64,000 nt of DNA from Methylobacterium nodulans ORS 2060 (lineage in GTDB: Bacteria > Pseudomonadota > Alphaproteobacteria > Rhizobiales > Beijerinckiaceae). The translations under genes were made by a program, and so were the position numbers. The stretch lies in contig NC_011894.1 of assembly GCF_000022085.1 (NCBI RefSeq), positions 3,959,001 through 4,023,000 on the forward strand. Direction: 5' to 3'. How positions within the stretch are numbered: position 1 is the stretch's first letter; each line of letters opens with the position of its first letter. Of the stretch, positions 25,755 to 33,536 are shown piece after piece. The notes beneath the pieces were generated by a model. It was given only the letters and a program-made list of their open reading frames with translations. It did no database searches and was not told the origin of the DNA.

Positions 25755-26273
25755 CTAGCTCGCCGTCTTCGGCCGCCCAGAACTCCGCTTCGGCTTGGCC
25801 GGCGCACTCACCGTCGCGGCAGTGGCCGCACGCTTCTCCGCAGCGGTCTTCCGGCGGTTCTGACCAAGGCCCGACGCCTTGGCGAGTTCGGAGCGTTGGC
25901 TCGCGTAGCTCTCAGCGACCATCGGGTATGTCGGTGGGAGCCCGTACCTCGACCGGTACTCGTCCGGCGACATTCCGTGACGCGTGAGATGCCGCTTCAG
26001 GGTCTTGTACGGCTTGCCATCGATGAAGCTGACGATGTGGTCTGGCGTGATGGACTTCCGGATCTGGGCGGCGGTCGGCTTCGGCGTCTCTTCCGCGGCG
26101 GGCGTGGAGGGTTTGCCCAGTTCACCGAGCGTCCGGCTCACCGCCGCGATCAGGTCCGGCAGGTCGGCCGGACGGACGACGTTGTTCGAGACGTACGCCG
26201 AAACAATGTCGGCGACCAGTTCGATCGTACCTGCCTCAGAATGCGACGTGGGAGCGCCTGCTTCGTCGCTCAT
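25755..26273 (-). CDS. MucR/Ros family transcriptional regulator
   Basis: A 172-aa protein from ATG 26273. An acidic N-terminal helical region (IELVADIVSAYVSNNVV, then DLPDLIAAVSRTL) leads to the MucR core IRKSITPDHIVSFIDGKPYK, then LKRHLTRHGMSPDEYRSRYG and YPMVAESYASQRSELAK, ending in a basic tail. MucR proteins regulate exopolysaccharide, motility and symbiosis genes in alphaproteobacteria. The Cys residues of the Ros-type zinc finger are absent (SFIDG at that position), a variation known among MucR paralogues. It is convergent with nothing and preceded by an AT-rich upstream region. Confidence 0.9.
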   Translation of the reverse strand: MSDEAGAPTSHSEAGTIELVADIVSAYVSNNVVRPADLPDLIAAVSRTLGELGKPSTPAAEETPKPTAAQIRKSITPDHIVSFIDGKPYKTLKRHLTRHGMSPDEYRSRYGLPPTYPMVAESYASQRSELAKASGLGQNRRKTAAEKRAATAATVSAPAKPKRSSGRPKTAS

Positions 26274-26549
26274 GGATGAAACCTCCCAGACGAGGTAGGT
26301 CTTGCAGTGGCCGCTCTGGTAGTCGACGTGGTAGAACGACAACCCACAGCTGAATTTGCGGACGCCTGTCAAATTGGAGCTGTTAGCCAACCCTCTCTCA
26401 GCGCTACATAGACAGTTGCCGACGAGCTCGCTTGAGTTGTGATGGCCAATACTGCCACCGCGCGCCATTGTCGTTCACTATTTCCTTCGACCTAATCCTA
26501 ATTATTTGGCGCGTTCGGAGCGCTGGGCCGCGTAGCGCGGCCTACTCGC

Positions 26550-26789
26550 CTAGACGATCGGGATCGTGGCAAGGTTCGCATCGGCCCCGGTGCGAATGAC
26601 GAGTCTCCAGCCCTCTTCGAAGTCGGCCAGCTCGCCAGCAGCTCTCATCTCCTCGAGCGCGGCCTCGGCTTGCTTCACGGCGTCGGCCAAGTCCTCAGCC
26701 TCAACACCCTCGTTGTCGCGGATGGTGGTGAAGCCATCAGTGAGGTCGAAGTAGAAGCGCTGTGCCACGGAGCTCCCCACGGTACGCAT
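26550..26789 (-). CDS. DUF6894 family protein
   Basis: An approximately 79-aa protein. The signature QRFYFDLTDG, IRDNEGVEAEDLADAV and an Ala/Glu-rich helix match the small DUF6894 family, common and function-unknown in Methylobacterium and relatives. The start is uncertain: ATG 26831, ATG 26789 or the GTG just before AQRFYFD, which has GGGGAG upstream. Confidence 0.7.
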   Translation of the reverse strand: MRTVGSSVAQRFYFDLTDGFTTIRDNEGVEAEDLADAVKQAEAALEEMRAAGELADFEEGWRLVIRTGADANLATIPIV

Positions 26790-26986
26790 CACGGGGCCAG
26801 CACGGAACGGCCTACCTATGTGGTCAGTCACCGGCTCTCCCCGCCCCGGGCGAATTCTGCTTATCTATTCGATATGTAACCAATTGTAACAGCTTATTTT
26901 TCACTTACTTGAGGTTATTCTGAGAAGGCTGTAAACTGTGAGTAGCTAGGCGGTATCGACTGAATCTGCGCCACTCTAGCTGGCTA

Positions 26987-27184
26987 ATGTGCAACCGAAC
27001 TTTGCTCGATGCGTATATCGTCCTCCTCAGCATGGAGGCCAAGATGAATGTCGCGCTGTCGAAGCTCAAAGGTGTTCATATGAGCCAGGACTCACCTGAG
27101 CAGAGCGACAAAGTACGCATACATATTATAAAGATTATTAGGAAGCTGATCGCCTCTCAAGACAGAGAGAAGTCGCAAAAATAA
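26987..27184 (+). CDS. Small low-GC hypothetical protein
   Basis: A 65-aa frame from ATG 26987 (ATG 27032 is equally possible). It reads LLDAYIVLLSMEAKMNVALS, then VRIHIIKIIRKLIASQDREK. The codons are AT-rich, unlike its surroundings, and the region upstream (26860-26985) is also AT-rich. This may be recently acquired DNA. No family is recognised. Confidence 0.45.
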   Translation: MCNRTLLDAYIVLLSMEAKMNVALSKLKGVHMSQDSPEQSDKVRIHIIKIIRKLIASQDREKSQK

Positions 27185-27590
27185 GCCAGCGGCCGATGCG
27201 GAGGGCTGCGGCGGGCGTCCGATAGCCTGGCAGGCGACGGAGTCTCACCCCGCGGGATGGGTTGCATCGCGGTGCCCCCTGGAGATCCGCAGCGGCGTAG
27301 CCCGGCATAGTCTTAGCCAGATTAGCCGAGCGACCGCCAGGGCCCTCCGGAGGCAGTTAGACTAGCCCTCGACTGGCGCCCCGCGCGGACCGGGGCGGAA
27401 TGCTTCCGAGCACTTCCCGGAGGCACCATAACGCGTTCCATACCCGCCCTTATGCGAATGGGCCGCCCTCACGCGCGCGAGGCCGAGCACATCTTCCAGC
27501 TTGGTAACTGCAACTTCCGGAGGTAGATCGCATTGACGGGTGCTCCGGCTAGAAAGCCGGCTCACTTCGATGTGCGAGGGGGCGTTCAGG
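27185..27590. other. About 400 bp without an intact gene; contains a palindromic repeat copy
   Basis: The stretch contains one copy of the CCCTTATGCGAATGGGCCG repeat at 27447-27465. The surrounding bases (GAGGCACCATAACGCGTTCC) are also found near 31300. No supportable coding frame is seen. Confidence 0.45.
27447..27465. repeat. TTATGCGAAT palindromic repeat, copy 1
   Basis: CCCTTATGCGAATGGGCCG. Related copies lie at about 29040, 29434, 29899 and 31327. Confidence 0.5.
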
Positions 27591-27830
27591 ATGGTCGACA
27601 CGTCACGCCGGTAGGTCGTCCGCCGCGCCCTGCCACCAGCCCTGATTGTCGCCCCACCGCCTCTCGTTCCGCTGGTCAACGACGAGGTGGAGCGTGTGCT
27701 ACGGCGCTTCGCCGGACTGAGCATACGGGCTCAGGATGAGGGCGATCCCGAACTGGCCGTGTGGATCGATCATGCGGGACTTCGGGCCGCCGCTGCGCGG
27801 CTCAGGCTGCAGAGCGAGGCGCACCCGTAG
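27591..27830 (+). pseudogene. Small gene with early in-frame stop (paralogue of 29564-29803)
   Basis: From ATG 27591 the frame hits TAG at 27612 and then stays open through ALPPALIVAPPPLVPLVNDE, VERVLRRFAGLSIRAQD, DPELAVWIDHAGLRAAAARL to the stop at 27828. The paralogue at 29564 shares LVNDEVQRVLLRFAGLSTRA. The C terminus is intact here while the N terminus is broken, the reverse of the other copy. No known function. Confidence 0.55.
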
Positions 27831-27835
27831 TGAAC

Positions 27836-28007
27836 GATGAGCGTCGCCTCGAAATGCCATCCCTTGAAGTCGCCCCGGGTTTGGCGCTTCAACTTGAGGG
27901 CGAGGGCGTTGAGGATCATGGGCCGGCTCTCGGGCGGAGGCGGCAAGCTGGGCAGGTATGGCGAACGACCCGTGAATGCCGTCGCGTTCGCGTTTGCGAC
28001 AGCCCCT
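27836..28007 (-). mobile_element. IS6-family transposase 5' remnant
   Basis: On the minus strand from ATG 27919, ILNALALKLKRQTRGDFKG then HFEATLIV matches the start of IS6-type transposases, and it is then cut off. The terminal bases GCGTTTGCGACAGCCCC near 27989-28007 match the ends of the other IS6 remnants (43262, 50170). Not functional. Confidence 0.65.
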
Positions 28008-28102
28008 TTTTTCTGGTGTTGCACCAAGCAACGAGGCTTCCCTGATGCTGAGGAACGAAATTTCGGGGAGGCTGTTCCCGTAAGGACATTATGGAGGGAG
28101 AA

Positions 28103-28336
28103 ATGAAAACATTCCTTGTGACCGCCGTTTGCGCGGTGGGGATTTTTTCGATCTCACCAGCCTCAGCCCAGAACATCGAAATCGGCCCTGGCGGGCCGAG
28201 CGTCGACTTCCGCTCACGAGGGGAACGCGAGCGCGACATCGAACGCCAAGAGATGAGACGAGACCGTGCGATCGAGCGCCGCCGCGAGTACCGGCGAGAG
28301 CAGGAGCTGCGCCGCGATGAGGACGATGAGGATTAA
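28103..28336 (+). CDS. Small exported, highly charged protein
   Basis: A 77-aa protein. ATG 28103 is chosen over 28091 because GGAGGGAGAA sits just before it and it begins a clean signal peptide (MKTFLVTAVCAVGIFSISPA, cut after ASA). The mature part is dominated by Arg/Glu/Asp (GERERDIERQEMRRDR) and ends DEDDED. It is probably periplasmic. No family is recognised. Confidence 0.65.
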   Translation: MKTFLVTAVCAVGIFSISPASAQNIEIGPGGPSVDFRSRGERERDIERQEMRRDRAIERRREYRREQELRRDEDDED

Positions 28337-28562
28337 CCCGCGGGCGAGCTGGCTTCGGCGCTGACGTGAAATTGTTGGTTCGAGCGGGCCGAGTACAACC
28401 CTGGCATCCTGGAGCGGGCCGCCGCGGCGCTCGAAGCCCTGAGCACGAGCCGGGCGAGCCCAATCTCCTTGTCACGCGCTCATTGCCGGTGACAAAACCG
28501 GCATTTATCGGCGGCGAATGAGACTTCCGGAACATTGTCCCGAGGCCCTCATTCCCGTTGAC

Positions 28563-28880
28563 ATGACAGACGAGCTTCACCAGCGCTTGCGCGCCACGAT
28601 GACTGAGAAGCCGCTCACTGCGCAGCAGGTCGCGCAGATGATGGGGATCCATCGGCGCACGCTGAGCCGCCGGCTGAAGTCCGAAGGCACGAGCTTCACA
28701 CAGGTCGCCGACGAGACGCGGCTTAGCATCGCGAAGCAGTTGTTGGCCGACACCACCCTGAGCCTAGCGCAGATCTCGGCCGCGCTGGAGTTCTCGGAGC
28801 CGGCCGCCTTCACGCATGCCTTCCGGCGCTGGACCGGCACGACACCGAGCGCGTGGCGGAAGGAACACCGGCGTCGTTGA
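28563..28880 (+). CDS. Stand-alone AraC-type DNA-binding domain (copy 2)
   Basis: A 105-aa protein nearly identical to the one at 21371-21688. The differences are scattered (for example EKPLTAQQ versus EKPLGKQQ, and FSEPAAF versus FSDPAAF) and both HTH motifs are intact. About 60 upstream bases are also shared, with the upstream frame reading LPEHCPEALIPV. Conservation of both reading frames while neighbouring duplicates decay suggests the copies are still functional or recently duplicated. Confidence 0.75.
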   Translation: MTDELHQRLRATMTEKPLTAQQVAQMMGIHRRTLSRRLKSEGTSFTQVADETRLSIAKQLLADTTLSLAQISAALEFSEPAAFTHAFRRWTGTTPSAWRKEHRRR

Positions 28881-28990
28881 AAGGCCATGTGGCGCGGAAC
28901 GTCCAGACGGAGCTCGGCTAGCAAAGTTTAGAGCGCTGCGCCGGTAGGTGTGTTCCTCTGGACCAGTTCGATCCCCATCGAACCAGACCT

Positions 28991-29022
28991 CAGCCCGCCC
29001 GGCCCCACCGCGGCGGGCTCTT
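28991..29022 (+). terminator. Terminator-like hairpin
   Basis: GCCCGCC...GGCGGGC followed by TCTTCTCG. It is another copy of the repeated hairpin and is followed at 29040 by a TTATGCGAA motif copy. Confidence 0.5.
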
Positions 29023-29040
29023 CTCGTCCCATACTTGCAC

Positions 29041-29055
29041 TTATGCGAACGGACC
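29041..29055. repeat. TTATGCGAA repeat, copy 2
   Basis: TTATGCGAACGGACC, a diverged copy of the palindromic repeat, following a terminator-like hairpin and CGTCCCATAC. Confidence 0.4.
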
Positions 29056-29151
29056 GGCTTCGCGCGCGAGGGCGGATACAGCCACACAGGAGCTATTAAC
29101 AACCTGAAGTTCGGCTCTAAGAACCACGTCGAGGTGCGGGCGTTGTCCGGC

Positions 29152-29415
29152 ATGGCCAATCGGATCACCCTCAAGCTGAAACTGGCTGGTGTCGTCGCGC
29201 TGATCCTGATCGGAGCGGGCGCGGTCACATGGTGGGAAGGCTCGTACAGGTCTCGGCCGCGCCTTCCGGACTTGCCGATGACGGAGGCCAGGATCATCCC
29301 ACCGCCGGAGCCCACGCCTCTGATCAACACTTTCGACGTTGAGACGACCGCCTCCGTCGTGCCGCCGCAGGAGGTGATCAGGGCGACCGAGCCGACCAGG
29401 CGTTCACGACGGTGA
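29152..29415 (+). CDS. Small single-pass membrane protein with Pro-rich periplasmic tail
   Basis: An 87-aa protein from ATG 29152. The N-terminal anchor (LKLAGVVALILIGAGAVTWW) is followed by a Pro-rich exported tail (IIPPPEPTPLINTFDV) and a basic end. The upstream continuation of the frame is not protein-like. No family is recognised. Confidence 0.6.
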   Translation: MANRITLKLKLAGVVALILIGAGAVTWWEGSYRSRPRLPDLPMTEARIIPPPEPTPLINTFDVETTASVVPPQEVIRATEPTRRSRR

Positions 29416-29433
29416 TTGAAGCCGGCGTTGTCG

Positions 29434-29452
29434 CTTATGCGAATGGGCCGGC
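29434..29452. repeat. TTATGCGAAT palindromic repeat, copy 3
   Basis: CTTATGCGAATGGGCCGGC, followed by ACGCGCGAGGCTGAGG that is also similar to the DNA after copy 1 at 27466. Confidence 0.45.
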
Positions 29453-29563
29453 GTCACGCGCGAGGCTGAGGCCTCCAGCTCGTCGCCTTCAACCTCCAAG
29501 GTGAATGCCATCCGCGACCGCCTGGGCTACGAAGCCGGCTCGGTTTGATTCGCGGGGCACAGG

Positions 29564-29803
29564 ATGACCGGGACCTCATGCTCCTTCGTCGTGCCGTCGC
29601 CTGTGATGGCCGCTCCACCTCCCGCTCTGCTGGTCAATGACGAGGTGCAGCGGGTGCTGCTCCGCTTCGCCGGTCTGAGCACGCGTGCAGAGGAGCAGGA
29701 TGATCCCGAGATGGCCGCTGGATCGATCGGGTGGGCCTGCTGGCCGTCGCTGCGCGGCTACGTTCTCAGGACGGGGCAGATCCGATCCGGTAACGCAGGT
29801 TAA
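29564..29803 (+). pseudogene. Paralogue of 27591 gene with frameshifted C terminus
   Basis: From ATG 29564 the frame reads APPPALLVNDEVQRVLLRFA, then GLSTRAEEQDDPEMA. It then loses similarity, because one base is missing relative to GCCGTGTGGATCGATC in the other copy (here GCCGCTGGATCGATC). The lost frame would continue WIDRVGLLAVAARL. The N terminus is intact here. Confidence 0.5.
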
Positions 29804-30007
29804 GGCGCCGCACCGGCAGGTGTGGTTGCCTCTGCCCACCTCAGTCAGTTCGCCACTGCAGGACCGGGCGGGCTCTTCTTCGTCCCATACCGGGCGGGGC
29901 TTCTGCGAATGGGCGGCGCGCGTTCCTGACCAAGCTCAACGCCGGCCCGAAGTATGTGTCGAACTTCACCAGCCCGGTCTTGTCGATGTCGAAGGACCTG
30001 CCGCGGC
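29804..30007. other. Spacer with a hairpin half and a degenerate TTATGCGAAT copy
   Basis: It contains GGCGGGCTCTTCTTCG and CTTCTGCGAATGGGCGGCG (29899-29914), a degenerate repeat copy. A short frame reading LTKLNAGPKYVSNFTSPVL is too short to call. Confidence 0.35.
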
Positions 30008-31069
30008 TAGAGCCGCTCCCGATCAGGTTGAAGCGTAAGCATCATCCTCGTATCCAGCAGCTGTGAAGTAGTTGCGGCACTCAGCCGGCGAGAAGCATTT
30101 GAAGGCTTGGTGGATCGCCGCCCAGAGTTCACTGACACTGCGGGCCGCCGCCCTGCGCAACAGCGCTTTCAGCTTGGCGAAGGCCTGCTCAATCGGGTTG
30201 AACTCAGGTGAGTACGGAGGAAGATAAAGCAGCCGGGCCCCGGTTGCCGCGATCGCCTCGCGCACGCCGGCCACCTTGTGAGCGCCCAGATTGTCCAGGA
30301 TCACGGTGTCGCCGGGTCTCAGGGTGGGGACCAGGGTGTCGGTCACGTAGGCGCGGAAGCGTTCGCCCGTCACAGGGCCGTCCAGCAGAGCGATCGCGTC
30401 AGGCCCGCTCGTGCGCAGCCCGGCAATCACAGTGGTGGTTTTCCAGTGCCCTGCGGGTGCCGCGAGGCGGCAACGCTCGCCGCGCGGGGCCCAGCCGTAG
30501 CGGCGGACCATGCTGGTGGTGGCGGCGGTCTCATCCAGGAACACCAGTCGCTCCGGATCCAGCTCAAGCTGGCCGGCAAACCACGCCTCACGAGCCGCCT
30601 TTACATCCTCCCGCTCCTGCTCAGCTGCGTACGTCGCCCTTTTTTCCGCGTGATGCGGTGCCGGGCGAAGAAGCGCGACAGGCTACTGCGGCTGACCGGA
30701 ACGCCTTGCTCCTGGAGCGTCTCGCAGAGCTCATGCAGGAAGCTCTGCGGGTGGGCTTGGTAGGTCTGCAGGATGAGCTCGGCATGAGCCTCGATGCGCT
30801 GCGAGCGCTGGTCGCCGCCCATGGGCTTGGGCGTGACATCTCCCTGGCCCTCCTGCTGCCTGGACCAGCGGCTGACGCTGGCCACGCTGACCCCGAAGCG
30901 CGCGGCGGCCTGATGGCAGGAGGCGCCTTCTGCAACGGCCGAGACGACGCGCTGGCGCAGGTCGACAGACAAAGCTGAGGGCATGGGCCACCTCCGTTGA
31001 GCCGCCCCCCCGGGGACCGGCCAACGCGTTGCCATCACCACGGTTTCAACCCGCTCGGACCCCGCTCTA
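30008..31069 (-). mobile_element. IS630-family insertion sequence
   Basis: A complete element of about 1.06 kb. The left end CTAGAGCCGCTCCCGATCAG matches, as an inverted repeat, the right end ...CGGACCCCGCTCTAG (reverse complement CTAGAGCGGGGTCCGAGCGG); both are followed inward by GTTGAA. A TA flanks each side, as expected for IS630 TA target duplication. It carries one transposase in two overlapping frames. Confidence 0.8.
30023..30984 (-). CDS. IS630 transposase in two frames joined by an apparent -1 frameshift
   Basis: The first frame starts at ATG 30984 (MPSALSVDLRQRVV; HTH HQAAARFGVSVASVSRW) and stops at 30601. The second frame carries the DDE catalytic core: VFLDETAAT (first Asp), VILDNLGAHK (second Asp) and NPIEQAFAKLK (Glu), ending at 30023. 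At the join is CGG AAA AAA GGG, and a -1 slip on the six A residues gives a continuous protein (ITRKK, then ATYAAEQEREDVKAARE). Such A-rich slippery sites are known in IS630-like elements, so this is probably a functional transposase rather than a pseudogene. Confidence 0.8.
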
Positions 31070-31077
31070 GCGGCGCT

Positions 31078-31285
31078 GAAGGTCGAGGAAGCCCGCCGCG
31101 TTGAGGAGGCGCGACGGACCCTCCCTCAGAGGTTGCCGGCTTGGTTCTGCGGGGCCCGGCACCAGGCGGCGGAAGCCCGGGAGAGCTCGGGAGCGCCAGC
31201 CCACAGTTATCCTACACCCGAAGGCACGAAGCCCGCCAGCGACTCCCTGAACGGTGCCTGGCGGCCGGTTCGAGGTCCGCGCGAG
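31078..31285 (+). repeat. About 200-bp duplicated segment, copy 1
   Basis: The segment is similar over about 200 bp to 33537-33745. One frame reads EARRVEEARRTLPQRLPAWF, then GARHQAAEARESSGAPAH. The second copy has AARRVVQEARRALPEEVPAA, then WFRGARHQAAEARE. It is probably a fragment of a small gene truncated in both places. Copy 1 begins right beside the IS630 right end. Confidence 0.5.
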
Positions 31286-31326
31286 ACCTTCGGAAGACTT
31301 CCGCAGGCACCGTAACGCATCCCATA

Positions 31327-31350
31327 CCGGCCCTTATGCGAATGGGCCGG
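31327..31350. repeat. TTATGCGAAT palindromic repeat, best copy
   Basis: A perfect inverted repeat: CCGGCCC, then TTATGCGAAT, then GGGCCGG. The 50 bases before it (AGGCACCGTAACGCATCCC) resemble those before copy 1 at 27419. Confidence 0.55.
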
Positions 31351-31397
31351 TGTTGCGTGGATTGGGCATTATGGGCCTACGTCTCGATTACGACCAC

Positions 31398-32708
31398 TTA
31401 CTCCATCCGTGTCGCCAGCACCTTGTCGACGCGCTGGCCGTCCATGTCGACGACTTCCAGCCGCCAGCCGTCCGCCACGACGCTGTCTCCCACTGCCGGG
31501 ATGCGGCCGAGCTGGAAGATGATGAAGCCGGCCAGCGTGTTGAAGTCGGCCGCCTCCGGCTCCTCCGTGATGCCGAGGCGCTCGAATGCCTCCTTGGCCG
31601 GCATCATGCCGTCCATGAGCAACGAGCCATCTTCCCGCTCGACCACGGTAGGCTCTTCCCCGAGTTCCGGGATATCGCCGGCGATAGCCTCCAGGAGGTC
31701 CGTCGGCGTGACGATGCCCTCCAGACTGCCATACTCGTCGACCACGATGGCCATCTGAACCGGCTTGCGCTGGAAGGTCTCCAGCACGGCCAGCACCGAC
31801 ATCGCCTCGTGCACCACGATCGGTGGCCGCGCGGCGGCGGCGACATCGAGGGGATTGCCGTCGAGGACCTGGTCGAGCAGGTCCTGCTTGCGCACGACGC
31901 CGACAACGTCATCGACAGTGCCCCCGCTGACCACGATCTGGGCGTGGTTGCAGGCCCGTACCGCCCTCAGGATCCGCTCTTGATCATCCTCGAGATCGAT
32001 CCACTCGATCTCAGGCCGAGGCGTCATGATCTCTCGAATACGGCGCTCGCTTAAGCCGAAAATCCGCTCCACTGCCTCCTGCTGCGCGGCTCGAATAAGC
32101 CCTGCCTCGCGGCTCGCCTCGACCAGGAGGTTCAACTCGGCCGTTGAGTGCCGGGCCCCCTCGCCGTGGCCCGACCGCAGGCCAAACAGGTGCAGCACGC
32201 TGTTGCCGAGCCCATTCAGGAACAGGATGGCGGGCCGGAAGACAACCAGGAACAGCCTGAGCGGCCGAATCACCGCAAGGGCCGTGCGCTCGCTGCGCTG
32301 AAGGGCGAGGCTCTTCGGGGCGAGTTCGCCCAGCACGATATGAAGGGCTGTGATGATGAAGAAGGCAACCACCACTGCGATCGTGTGTGCCGCCGCGGTG
32401 GAGAGGATGCCCGGCAGCCAGGCGAGGGTGGGCTCGATCAGGTGCGCGAGCGCCGGCTCGCCGATCCAGCCGAGCGCCAGGGACGAAATGGTAATGCCGA
32501 GCTGGGTCGCGGCGAGATAAGCATCGAGATGGTCGATCGCCCGAAGTAGGGCCCGCGCGTTCGTCCGCCCCTCGTTGACGAGTTCGGCGACCCGGCTCCT
32601 GCGGACCGCAACGAGGGCGAACTCGGCTGCCACGAAGAAGCCGTTGGCGAGCACCAGGGCGATGACGGCCAGGAGGCCTAAGCCGGCTGCCCAACCGTCG
32701 TCCGAAAT
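31398..32708 (-). CDS. CorC/HlyC-type CBS-domain transporter protein (DUF21-CBS-CBS-CorC_HlyC)
   Basis: A protein of about 418-436 aa. The DUF21 membrane domain comes first (LANGFFVAAEFALVAVRRSR; TQLGITISSLALGWIGEPAL; LGELAPKSLALQ). Two CBS domains follow (IMTPRPEIEWIDLEDD; MAIVVDEYGSLEGIVTPTDL), then a C-terminal CorC_HlyC domain (TLAGFIIFQLGRIP). Relatives mediate Mg/Co or other ion efflux. The usual start codon would be GTG 32654, but the family-like sequence ISDDGWAAGLGLLAVIAL extends 18 residues upstream. An ATT codon at 32708, preceded by GGGAGACGACG, is the only plausible initiator for it. Confidence 0.88.
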   Translation of the reverse strand: MSDDGWAAGLGLLAVIALVLANGFFVAAEFALVAVRRSRVAELVNEGRTNARALLRAIDHLDAYLAATQLGITISSLALGWIGEPALAHLIEPTLAWLPGILSTAAAHTIAVVVAFFIITALHIVLGELAPKSLALQRSERTALAVIRPLRLFLVVFRPAILFLNGLGNSVLHLFGLRSGHGEGARHSTAELNLLVEASREAGLIRAAQQEAVERIFGLSERRIREIMTPRPEIEWIDLEDDQERILRAVRACNHAQIVVSGGTVDDVVGVVRKQDLLDQVLDGNPLDVAAAARPPIVVHEAMSVLAVLETFQRKPVQMAIVVDEYGSLEGIVTPTDLLEAIAGDIPELGEEPTVVEREDGSLLMDGMMPAKEAFERLGITEEPEAADFNTLAGFIIFQLGRIPAVGDSVVADGWRLEVVDMDGQRVDKVLATRME

Positions 32709-32838
32709 CGTCGTCTCCCGGGTTTGCGCGTCGTGGACGCTGTCTAGCCCCTGGCGGGGTTGTCGGCCTAATCCTGGTGATCGTGATCATCCTCGCGGTC
32801 GTGGGACGGATCTGACATCGGCTACCTGCTGCGCATCG

Positions 32839-33012
32839 AAACACGGCCTTTCGGCGTTCCTGATTGCGGCGCGCCCCCTCGCCCATCGCTGGGTCGGTCG
32901 CGATCCGATTCGCCCACTCGTGCGCCGCGACGACCGCGGCGAGGTCGAGAGCGACGCCCTCTGCGATCAGCCGCATGCCAGGGGAGGGGTCGTTCAGGTA
33001 GTCGCGGACGGC
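32839..33012 (-). pseudogene. Fragment of YLNDPxPGMRL-type small gene
   Basis: The fragment reads AVRDYLNDPSPGMRLIAEGV, then ALDLAAVVAAHEW and GARRNQERRKA, paralogous to the intact protein at 42336-42593 (AVRDYLNDPTPGMRLITEGV). The N terminus is missing and the C terminus runs into unrelated sequence. Confidence 0.55.
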
Positions 33013-33145
33013 CCATGGCCGCGCAGCGGGTCGCCGCAGGCGCCGGGCTTGAGGGCGGGGCTCGCACCCTGAGCGGATCGGCGTAGAATGCTTCCGAGGA
33101 CTATCCGGCGGGGCGGTTTCGCGCGCGACTATGGAGGCGGTCGCC

Positions 33146-33406
33146 ATGTCTGACCTCTTTACGACCCACTATCTCGGTTGCAATGAGTCTGTTCATCCAG
33201 ATTACCTTCTGATCAAAGTACACAATCACGAGGATGGAACTAAAACTGGCAGAATAACGGCAGGAGAGATACAGAACAACAACATATTCGATGAAGAATG
33301 CGAAGGAGATCTAGACAGAATTATTGAACGTGCCAAGCATTGGCTTGCGTCAAACTATAATACTCCGGTGACAATTTACATTGACGACGAAGATCGCAGG
33401 GTCTGA
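33146..33406 (+). CDS. Small low-GC acidic protein
   Basis: An 86-aa protein. ATG 33146 is preferred because GGAGG lies eight bases before it (ATG 33131 also exists). It reads MSDLFTTHYLGCNES, then YLLIKVHNHEDGTKTGRITA, and ends VTIYIDDEDRRV. Codon use is clearly AT-rich compared with all neighbours, suggesting acquisition from a lower-GC source. No family is recognised. Confidence 0.65.
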   Translation: MSDLFTTHYLGCNESVHPDYLLIKVHNHEDGTKTGRITAGEIQNNNIFDEECEGDLDRIIERAKHWLASNYNTPVTIYIDDEDRRV

Positions 33407-33477
33407 CCACCACCGCCTCGCGCTCAAGCTTCCGGTATAGGCGGATAGCCCCTTGCTCTACAGGCGGTCAGTCTGAG

Positions 33478-33512
33478 CGCGCCCGGGCCTGCGGTGGCGG
33501 GCTTTTTCTTTT
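33478..33512 (+). terminator. Rho-independent terminator-like hairpin
   Basis: GCGCCCGGGCCTGCGGTGGC region with GGCGGGCTTTTTCTTTTCG. A T-rich tail follows the stem. It is located about 70 bp after the low-GC gene. Confidence 0.55.
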
Positions 33513-33536
33513 CGCTCGCCCGCGTCCCCGCGATAT

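Noticed and set aside
30208..30978. 256-codon plus-strand frame across the IS630
   Set aside because: Antisense to a clear transposase; Arg/Pro/Ser-rich shadow.
32011..33147. 378-codon minus-strand frame spanning the CorC start
   Set aside because: Only the first third contains a real paralogous fragment (32839-33012). The rest is out of frame with the CorC-type gene.
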